The notes under the pieces: model-generated
Told to the model about the DNA's origin: nothing
Database searches by the model: none
The model's input: only the letters and a program-made list of their open reading frames with translations
Translations under genes and position numbers: made by a program
Assembly (NCBI RefSeq): GCF_000315625.1
Contig: NW_005434618.1
Location: forward strand, 269,038 to 333,037
Length of the DNA stretch: 64,000 bases
Reading direction: 5' to 3'
From: Guillardia theta CCMP2712
Lineage: Eukaryota; Cryptophyceae; Pyrenomonadales; Geminigeraceae
In this document: piece by piece, positions 41,380 to 52,817 of the stretch
Position numbering within the stretch: the stretch's first letter is position 1
Layout: each line of letters begins with the position of its first letter

Positions 41380-43270
41380 TCACATCGCACTCCACTTCCA
41401 AGGCACGACATTTTGCGACTTCTTCCCTTCTCGCCCCTCCCATCGCTGTGACCTCTTGATATGGACGCAAGGTTCAATGGGGCCATCGGCATCACCGATT
41501 CCTCCTCCTGCCCTCTGCTCCTGACCTCGTTTCTGCGCAGATCCTTCGAGAACTATGTGAAGGCTGCAAACTCTTCCGAGAGATTTCCTTGCACTTGGCT
41601 CTATCGCCGACATCAACCGTCGGTAGGCAGTAGGAGGGCAAACATCACCTTCAGCTCTTGCGAGCTCAAGTTCATTTCTTCTATCTGCATCATGCTCGCC
41701 TCCTGTTGATAGTTGAGCTGCGGAGAGCAAGAAACTAGCGTCACTCACCATCCGCAAGGTTTCAATCTCCTGCTCCAACGCCGTCGGGTCGGCACAGCTG
41801 CGACTTGGGGTGAGGCAGGAGGGGGAGGCATGCGAGCCAACACACCTGAAGAGAGGAACATGTCGAAAGAGGCATGCGTAGAGCGCTTTTCGTTCGTTGC
41901 TCTGATGAGGGCGACAGTGAGGGTACGGATCACGAGGATGATCGAGAGGACGAGGGCGAGGAGGACGAGGAGGATAAGGGCGAGGAGGTGGTGGTGGAGC
42001 AGAAGCCAAAGGAGGGGGAGAGGATGTGTAACAGCAGCAGCAGCTGCTGCTGCTAGAGGAGCAAGGGGCTGCACCATACCTCGAAGACGACTGTGTTGAT
42101 GTAGTCTACCATATTCCTGTGCTCATCCGTCGATTGCTGAGGCCTGAAAGGCTCCCAGGCCTTCTTGTCCCCTTCCCGCACCTGGGACATAGCTTCCCGC
42201 AAGGTTGGTTTGTATATCCTATTGCTCCTGCTGCTATCAAGTTCCAACGTCTTGGGACCAACTCCCTGCTAGCCGTCAGCATCCTTGGACCCCAAGGGCT
42301 CGGAGCACCTGCAACAGGGTCCACCGAGGCTTCCCGGACCCATCGGACTCGTCGATGTAGACAGGAGGAGGCTCTGCGGGGTCGAAGATGGCGAAACTTG
42401 CAAGGGCCTCAGTACGAAAGCTGCTTCCATGGGACAACGAAAGGAGGGCGGGAGGAGGGCGGGGGGGGGGGGGGAGGAGGGAGAGGCAGAAGGCTGGAGT
42501 AGACGAGGAGGGAGGGAGAGAAGGAGGGAGGGAGAGGAGGAGGGAGAGGTCGGGGAGGGGATCGGCAAGTTCACCCTGTTGAGAGACGAGGACGGGGAGT
42601 GGTCTGTCGGGCGGAAGAGGAGGACGAGGAGGACGAGGAGGACGAGGAGGACGAGGAGGACGAGGAGGACGAGGAGGACGAGGAGGACGAGGAGGACGAG
42701 GAGGACGAGGAGGAGCGTCAAGATCGGAAGCTGCGGCACCTGCAAGGGCTGAGGACAGCAGGGATGTCGCTTGTCAGCCACTCGGAGTATCTCTTGCCGG
42801 AGCATGCTTCCACACAGGTTGGGCATCTCGCCTGTGTGTACTTGGCTTCCTCATACCTAGGGGGGGGACGTCAGTAGAGGATGCAGCTGCTGCCAGTACC
42901 TGAGCTGGACCTTCTCGATCCTCTCCTCCAGCCTCCGCGTCCCCTCTCTCCCCTTGTACTCCCTGTTGTCGACGCTCCCCACCGCCGTCAGGAAGAAGCT
43001 GTCACACATGGCGCAGTTGCACACGACTCCGATGTCATGCGGCATGCCCCCGCATGCAGAGCCTGAGGTATCAGCGGCATCAGCGTCGCAGAATCCAAGA
43101 GCTCTCGCTGCTCCAAGGGGTCTTCTGCCTTCCCCCCCCCCCCCCTTTGCCCCCTGCCTCCTCCTGCACCTCTCCCCCTCTCCTCCTCCCCCCCCTCTCC
43201 TCCTCCCCCCCTCTCCTCCTCCCCCACCTCTCCTCTGCCATCCCCCCCCTCTCCTTCCCTCATCGCCCAT
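41380..43270 (-). CDS. Unidentified Cys-rich gene, possibly membrane-anchored
   Basis: Protein-like exons on the minus strand, 5' to 3', are: MPHDIGVVCNCAMCDSFF and NREYKGREGTRRLEERIEKVQL (about 43050-42905, in part); YEEAKYTQARCPTCVEAC with SEWLTSDIPAVLSPC (42860-42735); FDPAEPPPVYIDESDGSG (about 42395-42330); YKPTLREAMSQVREGDKKAW with HRNMVDYINTVVFE (42220-42075). A hydrophobic stretch (LALILLVLLALVLSIILVI, about 41990-41930) follows, then a helical C-terminal part (41700-41380). The two CxC/CxxC clusters could bind zinc. Large introns carry GGA-type repeats. I cannot name a family, and exon joining is partly unresolved. Confidence 0.4.
42612..42714. repeat. (GAGGAGGAC)n 9-bp minisatellite
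   Basis: About eleven near-perfect 9-bp units. It lies in what I read as an intron of the minus-strand Cys-rich gene. It would encode runs of Glu/Asp (+) or Leu/Val (-) if translated. Confidence 0.9.
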
Positions 43271-43475
43271 CGCTCCACTCGTTTATATCTTCAGTCTCGG
43301 TCTAGTCTTCCCTCCCTTGCGCCCCTATAAGGACCAACGGAAGGCGGGGGGAGGGAGGGGAGGGAGGAGAGGGAGGGGAGGAAGGGGAAGGGGAGGGAGG
43401 AGGGGAGGGAGGGGAGGAAGGGGAAGGGGAGGGAGGAGGGGAGGGAGGAGGGGAGGGAGGACAGAGAGGAGAGGC
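43130..43475. repeat. C-rich then GGGAGG-rich low-complexity DNA
   Basis: At 43130-43262 poly-C and CTCCTCCCCC runs dominate. At 43337-43470 the same strand switches to GGGGAGGGAGGA units. It lies between the Cys-rich gene and the SHPRH-like gene. Confidence 0.85.
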
Positions 43476-43548
43476 AGTGACAGAGAGAGAGCGATGGAGG
43501 TTCGGATACCTTGGACATGTACATTACAATCAACTTCATAGACTCGTT

Positions 43549-43661
43549 TCAGTTCTCCTGGTACGAGACCTCCGGCAGCTCAAGCAGCACCCGCGCTACA
43601 TCTCTGGGCAGACGCTCGCCATGCAGCATCTCGTGCTCGTTGTCGGCCCCGCCCTCCTCCC

Positions 43662-43698
<37 letters not shown>

Positions 43699-46600
43699 CT
43701 GCCGCAGCTCTGCTGCCCTTGCACAGAGCAAGTAGGCAGACACCTGACAGTAGGGTGAGCTTTCATCTAACCCCCAGCTCCTCCTCACCTGGCTCCGAGT
43801 TTCTCTCCGCCCCCTATACTCCACCTGCTGCAGCCACCAGCTCTCTCTGGCCTCCTGCCCCACGCAAGAGGCAGCTGGGGCTCCCTCAGCGAAGAGCTCT
43901 TGCACGTCCTCGATCGTCACCACATCCTGGGGGCAGGAGTGAGGCAGGAGCAGAGCTCGTGTACTACTCTACGTGCTTCTTGGCCGCCTCCTGCGCCTGG
44001 TGGAAGGTAGAGTCGGCTCCCTCCTCCTGCACCTGTGCTCAGCAGCCTGGAGCGAGGGGGGAAAGAAGGGAGCGGTTCCTTACCATGTCGTGTATCTTCC
44101 TCTGCCCTATCGCGTACACTCGCTCTTCCACGCTGTCCTGCCGCGTCGGGTCAACCGGAGGAGGAGGAGGAGGAGGAGAGGAACCCGAACGATGAAGCGA
44201 TGAACGACCGTCTCCTTCGTCTGCCCAATCCTATGCACGCGTCCGATCGCTTGTGCCTGTGAGGCGATTATTCCTCAAAACTTCCATTCCCTTGGCTCCA
44301 CTCCTCCCACCTCCCTCCTCTCCTATCCTGGCTCCCTCCTCCAGCTCCCTCCTCCTCCAGCTCTCTTCACCTCCACTGCGACGTTGAGCAGCGGTTCGAT
44401 CAAGAACACGTGCGTCGCCTCGGTCACGTTGAGCCCGTTGGACCCGTTCTTGAAGGGCAGCAGCAGCACCTGGCCAACAGCTCAGCCCCTCTCCATCGCA
44501 CCGACCAGCTCTAGACCTGGAGGAGGGGATCGGCCTTGAAGCGCGCCACCCCCTTGCTGATTCCTTTCCCTCCCTGCCAGGTCCACGTCACCAGGAGCAG
44601 ACAAGTCCAGTCAGCCTCGCCTCGCATCGTTGATGGAAAATGCCGTTCTGCTCTAGAGCATGCGAGATGATCTTCAACATGTCTTCCCATTCGCTGAAGA
44701 CGATCGCCTTCTCCCCCTGCTTCAGCTGGCGCTGAACGTCACTGCCTCCTCCTCCCTCCTCCCTCCTCCCTCCTCCCTCCTCCCTCCTCCCTCCTCCCAA
44801 ACCTCCCTCCTCTCCCAACCTGCATGATCCCCTCCAGCAGCGCCACGATCTTCGTGCTGCTCCTCTGTCAGTCTTCTTTCTCAGCTCACAGTCTCGTCCC
44901 ACCTGTAGCTCCCGCGGATCTTCGACTCTCCTTTCCCCTGCCCAACGTCTCAGCAGGGCGAGGCCCATCGCTCCCTCCCACCTGCTGCTTGTCGTCCACC
45001 ACGTACGCCAAGTCCCCGCTCGGAAACACCATCCTGCATATCGGACATCGCTGCCTCGTCCCCGTCTTCCTGCTCAGGAGCGTCTGCGAGCAGTTGAAGC
45101 ACAGGACGTGACCGCAGGGCTGCAGCACGACCCCGATTCGTCTGGCGTCCTCATGGCAGATGGGGCACTCAAAGAGCGGCTCTCCGTCCTCCTGCTCCTC
45201 CTCCTTCACAGACTTCTGCAGGTGGTCCAAGTTCTTCAGGTAGCTGTGCTGCCCGCACGCGTACTGCAGCCTCCCCTTGGCGTCGGACAGCTCGAAGTCC
45301 AGCTGTCTCGTCCTCTCCTCCACGTGGCTTGGCAGAATCTTGTACAGCTCCTCCTCAGCCTCCACCTCCTCTCCTTCATACCTGCAGCCCTGTCAGCCTC
45401 GCAAGAGAAGCCGCCTCCTCTTACCGGGTCCTGATACGCATCGTGGCCATCTCCAGCTCGTCCAGCTTTTCCAGCCGCTCCCTCTGCGAGCGAGATGAGG
45501 AGAGAGCCAGAGAGCAGAAGGGGGATGAGAGGACGAGAGGGTGAGAGGGTTGCAAGCAGGAGAGCAGGAGAGCAGGAGAGCAGGAGAGCAGCAAAGGTGA
45601 CGTCACCTGCGCCTTCCACAGCTGCCCCCCCCTGTCAAACTCCTTCTTCAGGCTGTCCCACAGCTGGATGTGAGCCTTGGCTTTCTCCAGCAGCGATGGG
45701 TGGCCTTTGAGGTGCTTCTCGATGGTCCGGATCACCAGCTCGAACTCCGACGCCTTCCTCTCCGACGACTCAGCAAGCAGGTCGTAGCCGCGGCGAACGC
45801 CTCCTGCTCCCTCTCCCTGCTCCAGCTGCTCCTCCCAGTAGGCCAAGGCCCGCTGCCCCTCCCTCCTGTTCCGCTCGTAAGTTCTCTCCGCCATGTGGTA
45901 GAAGAGCCGATTCTTGTAGCGGTCCATCTCGTCCGACAGCAGGCAGTGGGGGCATCGTGGCCCGACCTTGCGGAAATTCGCCTTACAGTCGCCGCAATTG
46001 CCGCACAGCTCGACATCTCGCTCCGTCGGCTCTTTTGACAGCCTGTGGAGGCCGTCGATCAAGGTCTGACGGGCAGCCAGGAGCCTCTCCTCTGCTCGGT
46101 CCAGCAGGAGTTTCAGGCCGTCCAGCGAGGTGAAGCGGCCGACCATGCTCTCCTCCCTGGTCGCGTGCATTCCGGTCCGATAGTACTGGCGGCCCTCCGA
46201 CAGCACGGTGTGTATGTCGTCTAGCAGCTTCCCTCCTTTCGGGGAGTTCTGCAGCAGGGTGATGGCAGGGATGAACCAGCACCTTCCCACTTCCTCCAGC
46301 TTCGCCTCCACCTCCTTCGAGCACGCGGTGAAGCGATGCAGATGCTCTGTCACGTTCACACGCTGCGCCGCACAGTATCCCTCCCTGATCGACTTGGCCT
46401 GCTCCTCTAGCTTCGACACGTCCGGGTCGACCCCCCGGGAGATCTCCGCGAGGTTAAAGACGGTGTGCAGCTGTTGGAGCGAGTCCGTCTTGATGCCCTT
46501 TCCTATCCCTTCCTCCACGGCGCGCAGAGCGTTCCTGTAGTGCCTCGCTGCCACTTGCTTCTCCTCGTTGATCAGCGCCATGGCAGCAAGCCCGTTCTCC

Positions 46601-49326
46601 GCTGCGATCACACACCGCTGAGCATCCTCACACTCGATCCGCGCCCTGTCGATCAGCTGCTCCAGGATCTCCTCCATGGTCAGCACCTTCTTGTGCACGT
46701 TGTGGATCCCCGACCCTCCCACCTGAGGGTGACTACAAGCCTGTCGAAGCTTGAGAAGCTGATTCAAGAACCTCCGGGACGCATTGCTGTCCAACGACCT
46801 CACCCCGAGCTTTCGGCAAGAGGACAGGACGGATTTGGCCGCCTCAGACACGTAGGTGTGCTGCCTGCGGTAGAACTGATACTCGATGGGCGAGAAGTTG
46901 AGCTTCACTTCTACCGTCTTCTGCTCGGGCAACTTGATCTCATCCAGCACGTCCTTCTTCTGCGACCTCCACATCAGCCGGTGGACCCACGCATCGAGGC
47001 GGGCCCGGGCTCTCTCCAGCCCGGCCATGTAGGGCATCTGCACGCAGTTGAGCCAGAAGGGTCGCTGATCGAAGGGTCCGGCATCGAGGAAGACTGCAAG
47101 ACCGTGCAGATCCTCCAGGCCTCGCTGGATGGGGGTGCCGGTAACGCACCACCTCCTCTGCGATCGCAAGAGGGCGGCCATCTGCGAGGTGTTGGCAGTC
47201 CTTGACTCAACCATCTGCGCCTCGTCGAGGCAGACTCGCCACCACTCGACGCGGAGGAGAGGGCTCTTGCTCACCTTGTACTTCTTCTCATTACGGAGCA
47301 GGCGACTCTGATCGCTCTTGTAGTAGATGTCAGTGCGCAGAACCTCGTAGGTGGTGAGGACGAGGTCTGAAGCAAGGATGGCCTTCATGATCTCTTCTGC
47401 GTCTCCACCATCCTTGAGCCCGTTGTAGACGTAGATGCGAAGCTTGTTGGGAGGAAGGTGCCGCTCAATCTCCGAGATCCACTGGTGGAGGATAGGCATC
47501 GGACAGACGATGAGCGTGGCAGAGACCGTTTCCATTGCTTCCGTCTCCTCCTCCTCCTGCCCTCCGACTCTCCAGTACCTTCCTTCGCACTGACCAAAGA
47601 GTCCAGCAGCATGATACACTTTCTTGTCACGAGCACCAGGATCTTTGCTCGTCATGGATCTGACGGTGTTCTTCCCCACTGGCATCCAATAGATCCTTGA
47701 ATCCAGAGCCGTCCTTCCCTCCACCTCCACCAGCATCTCCTCTATCTGCTGCTCTCCTCCTGACAACCTCACGCCATGCACCCTCGCTCTCTTCCACATC
47801 CTCTTGTCCATGACCAGGACCTCCGACCCCACACAGAGTCCCCCAGGGACGATGAAGTTCCCAGGAAAGTTACCCACCACCACTTTGAACCGCTTGGAGG
47901 TCAAATCGTCGACCGTGAGCGGGTCTGCAATGAAGTTACAGGCACTAAGACACGCTAGAGGCTGAGTGGGCAGCGGCTGAGCAGACCTGGCTCGCTTCTC
48001 TTCCTCTTCCCGAGCTCGAAATCTTCATCGTCGCCATAGTCAACGGCTTTGTGCGAGGAGGCGATGAGCTCGAGCAGCTCCACAGTCTTCCCGAGGCCCA
48101 TCTCATCGCACAGCACACCTCCCTGCTTCCAGTCAGCTCTCTCCTCCGATGCCTCTGACTCTGAGTACCCTCAGATCGTCGACGAGATGCGTCGGCCGCG
48201 TCGCAAGGTGTCCAGTCCACTCGCAGTAGAAGAGGCTGCGTTTCCTCCTCCCGATGCGACAGCACTTGAGGGCAGGATGCAGCAGCGGCTCCCTTTCTTC
48301 GACAGGTTTCTCGCGCTCCTCCATCCAAGAGACAGCTCGCAACTGATACGGGCTGATGCAACCAGCAGGAAAGGAGCACACAGCAAGTCAGGGGGCGGGA
48401 AACAAGGGCTGAGTGAGCACCGGAGCAAGGGATGAAGGACGTCGCTCTGCTGCCTCCTGCTGCTGAAGTCTTTGTGCTTCATGGCCTCGTACACCCGATC
48501 AAGATCGAACGTTGAGTCTGCGGCATGTCAAGACCCTCCCAGTCCCCACTACCCTCACCTTGAACCTTCGGGCCGCTCCGGTCCACGAGGAATGGAGCGA
48601 ACCACGTGAAGAGAACGGCCAAGGCGTCGGCGTGCCTCAGAGCCGGGTACAGGCTGCTGAGGGTGTCTGAGGAGACTGCTGTCCTGTCGATGACGCTGAA
48701 CACATGTCTCAGGTCAGCTGGGGGAAGCGAGGGAGCTGGGAGGGGACGAGGAGGGAGCGAGGAGGATGAATTTGGGTGCCTGACCTGGGGTGGAATTTAA
48801 GCAGGAGGCAAATCCGTCCTGCCTCCTTGACAACTACTTGGACGACGATGACCTCAAAGTATAGGAGCCTTTTCATCGCAGAGAACATCTTCGGGTCAAG
48901 AGCGCCATCTCCGTCCATGAAGTCTATCGTGCCTTCCAATGCCGACACCAAGTTGACTAGCTCGCCTTTCTCCTCCTCGTAGAATATCTCAAACGTACGG
49001 CTCACTCCTCCTCCTTCCTCCTCCTCCATCCTCTCTTCCTCGAGCCTGAATTGGAGCCGACGATCAGGAAGGGACATTCTCTCCGGAAGGTTTCCGTCGT
49101 CGAGTTCTAGAGTCAATTCGCCAATAGCCCAATCCTCCTCCTCCTCCTCCATTTCGCCCTCTTCCGTCTCCTCTTCGTCCTTGTCCTCCGTCTCTTCTTC
49201 CTTCTCCTCTTCTTCCTCCTCCATGACGGACTCTGCCACTCCTCGCTCGTCCTTTCCTGGAACCATCAGCGCCCGCGCAAACCGTGCGCTTGCTCGCGCC
49301 ATTGGAGGTCTTTGGGGGAAGGACAT
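43549..49326 (-). CDS. SHPRH: SHPRH-type SNF2 helicase / RING E3 ubiquitin ligase
   Basis: The ATG is at 49326 and is followed by a very acidic N-terminal exon. Many exons follow. Visible motifs in order are: HPYQLRAVSWM (about 48360); Walker A CDEMGLGKTVELLELIA (about 48110-48060); LIVCPMPILHQW; DEAH-equivalent VCLDEAQMVE; GTPIQRGLEDL; and a long insertion with a Cys cluster (CGNCGDCKANF, CPHC). The RING finger CPICHEDARRIG ... CGHVLCFNCS ... CPIC is at 45175-45045. Helicase C parts EKAIVFSEWEDML and QAIGRVHRIGQTKETV (about 44260-44210) follow, with a DVVTIEDVQELF tail and Q10 near the stop at 43549. A RING between the two helicase lobes is the SHPRH layout. SHPRH/Rad5-type enzymes polyubiquitinate PCNA during DNA-damage tolerance. 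Not all exon junctions are resolved. An SNF2-RING relative other than SHPRH is possible. Confidence 0.88.
43663..43692 (-). repeat. (CTG)10 encoding polyglutamine
   Basis: Ten CTG units on the plus strand read as CAG on the minus strand and encode Gln10 near the C-terminus of the SHPRH-like protein. Confidence 0.9.
44733..44812. repeat. (CTCCCTC)n tract in an intron
   Basis: Seven-base CTCCCTC units sit between the RING-containing exon and the helicase-C exon of the SHPRH-like gene. Confidence 0.8.
45555..45596. repeat. 8-bp (GCAGGAGA)n tandem repeat in an intron
   Basis: Four to five 8-bp units within the intron upstream of the RING exons of the SHPRH-like gene. Confidence 0.75.
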
Positions 49327-49766
49327 ATGTGTTCTGTAGGGGTACTAAATAGGGGAAAGAGGGGGTGGTCATCGTTGGTGCAGCAATCCAAAAAAGGCAG
49401 GTCTCTTTGGGAGGGAGGGGAAGAGAAGGGGGGGGGGGGGGGGGAGGAAGAGGAGGGGAAGGGGGGGGGGGGGAAAAAGAAGGGAAGAGAAGAGAAGGGG
49501 AGGGAGCGGAAGAGAAGTGGAGGGTTGATTGCCCTTTCCTTCTTGTAGTTAGGCGACATGTTTAATATTCCTCCCTTGTCTCTACTGGGCTATTCCCTCA
49601 GCCTCTTTCTTCATGTCTGCTCCGTCTCCCCGTATGTCCCTGTCTTCTCTTCCCACATTCGCCCCATCAACTCATCCGCATCTTCATCATGACAGCGACG
49701 CACCAACCTCCCGTGGGTCCTAGACCAATCTCTATGTATCGACAATTTTAACCTTGCTATTTACAT
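49327..49766. other. Spacer with two poly-G runs
   Basis: This separates the SHPRH-like gene start (right end of that gene) from the anoctamin stop. At 49425-49480 there are two poly-G runs of 12 or more bases, plus GGGAAGGG words. They have G-quadruplex potential, and it may be part of the SHPRH promoter. Nothing else was seen. Confidence 0.6.
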
Positions 49767-52135
49767 TCACTTGCCGTAAAACGGCTCCCCCTCATCGTCT
49801 GTGTAGAAGGGGCCATCATTCTCCTCCGGCTGCAGATACTGGCACTCTGCCAGCACCTGATCGCGCAAGTAGCACCTGCGCTCGTACGCCTCCAGGGCCT
49901 CCTTCGGAGGGTCGTTGAGCATGGAGTCCAGGATGGCCTTGAAGACAAGGAGACAGTGCTCGCAGATCACGGTGATCCACACGCGCTCCACCGGCGTCAT
50001 CTCCGGGAAGTAGAAGAACAGGCCATGGCTGGTGAACCCGACGAGAGCGCAGTTGGTCAGGATGCAGCACGTGCTGATAATGTCCAGGATCACTTGCCAG
50101 GTGCCGATGTCCGCTGCCACCTTGGTCGGGGGCCTCTGAACGCCCTTGAGGAGCTTGTACGCATCCGTGCGGATCTCCACAAGGTTGTTCATGAGGGAGA
50201 GAGCTGCAGTTAGTGGGAAAGCTGCCGCAAACAAGGTGACGTAGCCGAACTGAATGACCATCTCCTGGTACTCCTCGAACACCCCCGAGTACTGGTCAAG
50301 TTTGCTCTGCTTCTCTTCCTGCGACATGACCATGACGTTTTCCGCCTCCTCCGACTGCACCTCGTGGCTCTTGGCCGCCCGCTCTTTGAGGAAGATTCGC
50401 ACCCGGTTCTTCATGATCGGGAGGCCCACCTCCATGAACTGAGCGATCGTCAGTTGGAGGATGAATACTGCAGCCAATGTCCCCGCCAGCTCCGGCATGC
50501 AGTGCCACTCAGGACAGTGCATGTCTACCCCGTAGACCAACATGCTGTTCTGCACGAAAGCCACGAAGAAGCAAGCGAAGTACGCGTTGACGATCTTGAA
50601 GCAGAAATCCTTCGCAATAGTGGCGTCCTCATACTGCAAATAGAGAAGACATCAGGAAGATCAACTCTACGATTCAAAGAGATACTGACCTGAGTTTCTG
50701 TCTGCCAATTTTCAAAGTCCGTGAGCAATTTGAGCACGTACTGATATATCTTGTTGAAGACCAAGATGGAAGTCGCTTGGCAGCATCCCCCGATGCTTTT
50801 TCCCACTGACGATAGACCTGCATAAAGTTCAGCATTCCTTGAACATTTTGCTGCTTCAATCACCGTGTGGCTGGAACTTTTGAACCAGTCGAAACTTGAA
50901 CAAGGCAATCGCGCACACCACTGCAATGACCGTGGCTATGAAGGTGCATACAACCAGTGCAGAAAGGCACAGAGCTATGTTTCTCCAAAGTGCATCTGAA
51001 GTACAATGAGATGAGACACTCTCTACCACCCGGCATATAAATGTACCTGGGTAGCGAACCACCTCGTTCTTATAATCGTGCATCCTTTCACGTGTGTAAG
51101 GATTCTGGATAAACTCTTTCCGATCTTCCTCTTCGTCCTCGAAAGTCAAAGTATCCCACTCATGTTGATATGTCTTCTCTACTCTTTTCCACCTTGGCAA
51201 GCCACAATGGTTACAAAGAAGTACTCTAGGAAAACACAAGCATACCCCGAAACAAAAACAACCGCCCAGACAGTGATAAAGCAACAGTACAAGGGAACCC
51301 ATGGGTTGTCCATACTGCCCGTAAGTACGTGCGAGTATAGGTTGCTTAGAAAAAGAATAAACCCACAAATAGCCGGAATCCACAGCATCGTTGTGTAGTA
51401 ACCAAGCCATACGAAATACAAAGCGATCTTTGTGCCAAAGTACTCTCGAATCGCTTCAATGGGTTGTGCTCGTCTCCACTGCCACACCCATCTCTGTTCA
51501 AGCCAGTCTCTACTCTGATCACGATGCAAGCCGAAGCACTGCTTGATTACTTGGTTCTTTTGCAGCTGATCCAAAGCAGTATTACCAGGAAGGACGTTCT
51601 CTTTTGGAATAAGCTGCGGTCCCATAGCGCGCTCGTCCTCGTCGTTGATTATGAACTCTAGGATTTGAAGTTGTTGTGCGCTGCTAAAGAGAGTCCCTTC
51701 ACTGGAATATTCGTAGAAAGGTTGAAGGTACTGCTTGAAAGGTGTCCATGCTCCCTCATTCTTTTCTTCTCTCCCATCCAAATCTTGTTGCCTCAACCTC
51801 AGCTTCAACAGTCCGCGTGTGCCCATCACTTCCGCTACTTGCTTCTGTCTTTTTTCAGATGCCGACACAAGTACAAACACCTCATCGCGAGCAATGGACA
51901 CAGTCTCTCTGACTAGTAAGTCCGCTGCCCTCAGTTTGTCGATGATTGGCTGCCGAATCTTTCTCGTCATGGAAGTCTTTAGATTGCCAGTGTCTTCATC
52001 CTCGTCGCGATCGAAAACGATACAGAAGCTCGCAAGGGAATCAGGAAATGAATTTCTTTCCGAGGCAAGAAGCTGCTCAGTCTCTTCATCGCTGCCTACG
52101 GCCTTCGACTTGCGGCCGGCCGCACGGCGCGACAT
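49767..52135 (-). CDS. Anoctamin (TMEM16) membrane protein
   Basis: The ATG is at 52135 (MSRRAAGRKSKAVG) and the stop at 49767. Exons are joined by short introns. The N-terminal cytosolic domain is followed by EAIREYFGTKIALYFVWLG, the classic anoctamin entry to the first transmembrane helix. Then come KTYQHEWD and ATSILVFNKIYQYVLKLLTDFENWQTETQ (in part), KDFCFKIVNAYFACFFVAF, the calcium-site motif FEEYQEMVIQFGYV (E..E), and SLMNNLVEIRTDAYKLL (E and D four apart). The end is WITVICEHCLLVFKAIL. The family comprises calcium-activated chloride channels and phospholipid scramblases. The calcium-coordinating acidic residues I can align are present; channel versus scramblase activity cannot be decided. 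One intron (51193-51224) would be only 32 nt. Confidence 0.93.
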
Positions 52136-52817
52136 TTAGTTTAACTTTCCCTGTTTCGAATGAACTTGTCGGTATGTCAAGGTGACGAATCTAATCATTC
52201 CAATCTAAGGAGAAGCATACAGGCATTTGATCGAGAATCCCTGCCCAAAACTTCAGTCAGCACACTGCGGGGTAAATCCTTCTTTGACAAAGCAGGTCAG
52301 GGAAGCATTTGTTGAATTCTTTAAGAAAGATCCTGACACATGTCCTCCTTTTGTTTCAGCCTCAACATTGTATCCAAAATTTTCTTCTACCGCTATGCTA
52401 CACATTCACTGTGACTCGCGAGCATCCTCCTCCACATTCTCATGATCATCATCCTTGTTTTATCCTCAAACTAATCCTCGCCCTCGCATTCATCATAATT
52501 CTGATCATTGGGCGCTAGTTTTCCCCGCCTTCTCCTCCTCTCCTTACTCAATACCTTCCTCCTAACCCCTGCCTGCTGCCATTCCACGTTCTATTTTCGA
52601 TTTTCTGTGTCTACCCCCTACCTCCACCCCCATTTCCGGCACATACCCCAGTTTTAACTAGATTTATACCAGTAACTTGTACCCCCTACCCCCATCAAGC
52701 AATTAGTACCATTGCTGCACCCCAGCTTTTCACGATTCGCATTATCGGTTATCCTGGCCGTTATCGCAAACTTGTTTCTTACAACGGTTCGGTAACGTAA
52801 GGGACATATAGGGGAAC
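52136..52817. other. Divergent promoter region with C-rich block
   Basis: The anoctamin and M3-peptidase genes diverge here, so both promoters lie in 680 bp. At 52555-52735 the plus strand is rich in ACCCC/TACCCC words. The last 80 bp upstream of the peptidase ATG contains two related GGTTATC/CCGTTATC words. No gene was seen. Confidence 0.5.

Noticed and set aside
42612-42714. Regularly spaced repeats that could suggest a CRISPR-like array
   Set aside because: It is a continuous 9-bp minisatellite with no unique spacers, in a eukaryotic intron.
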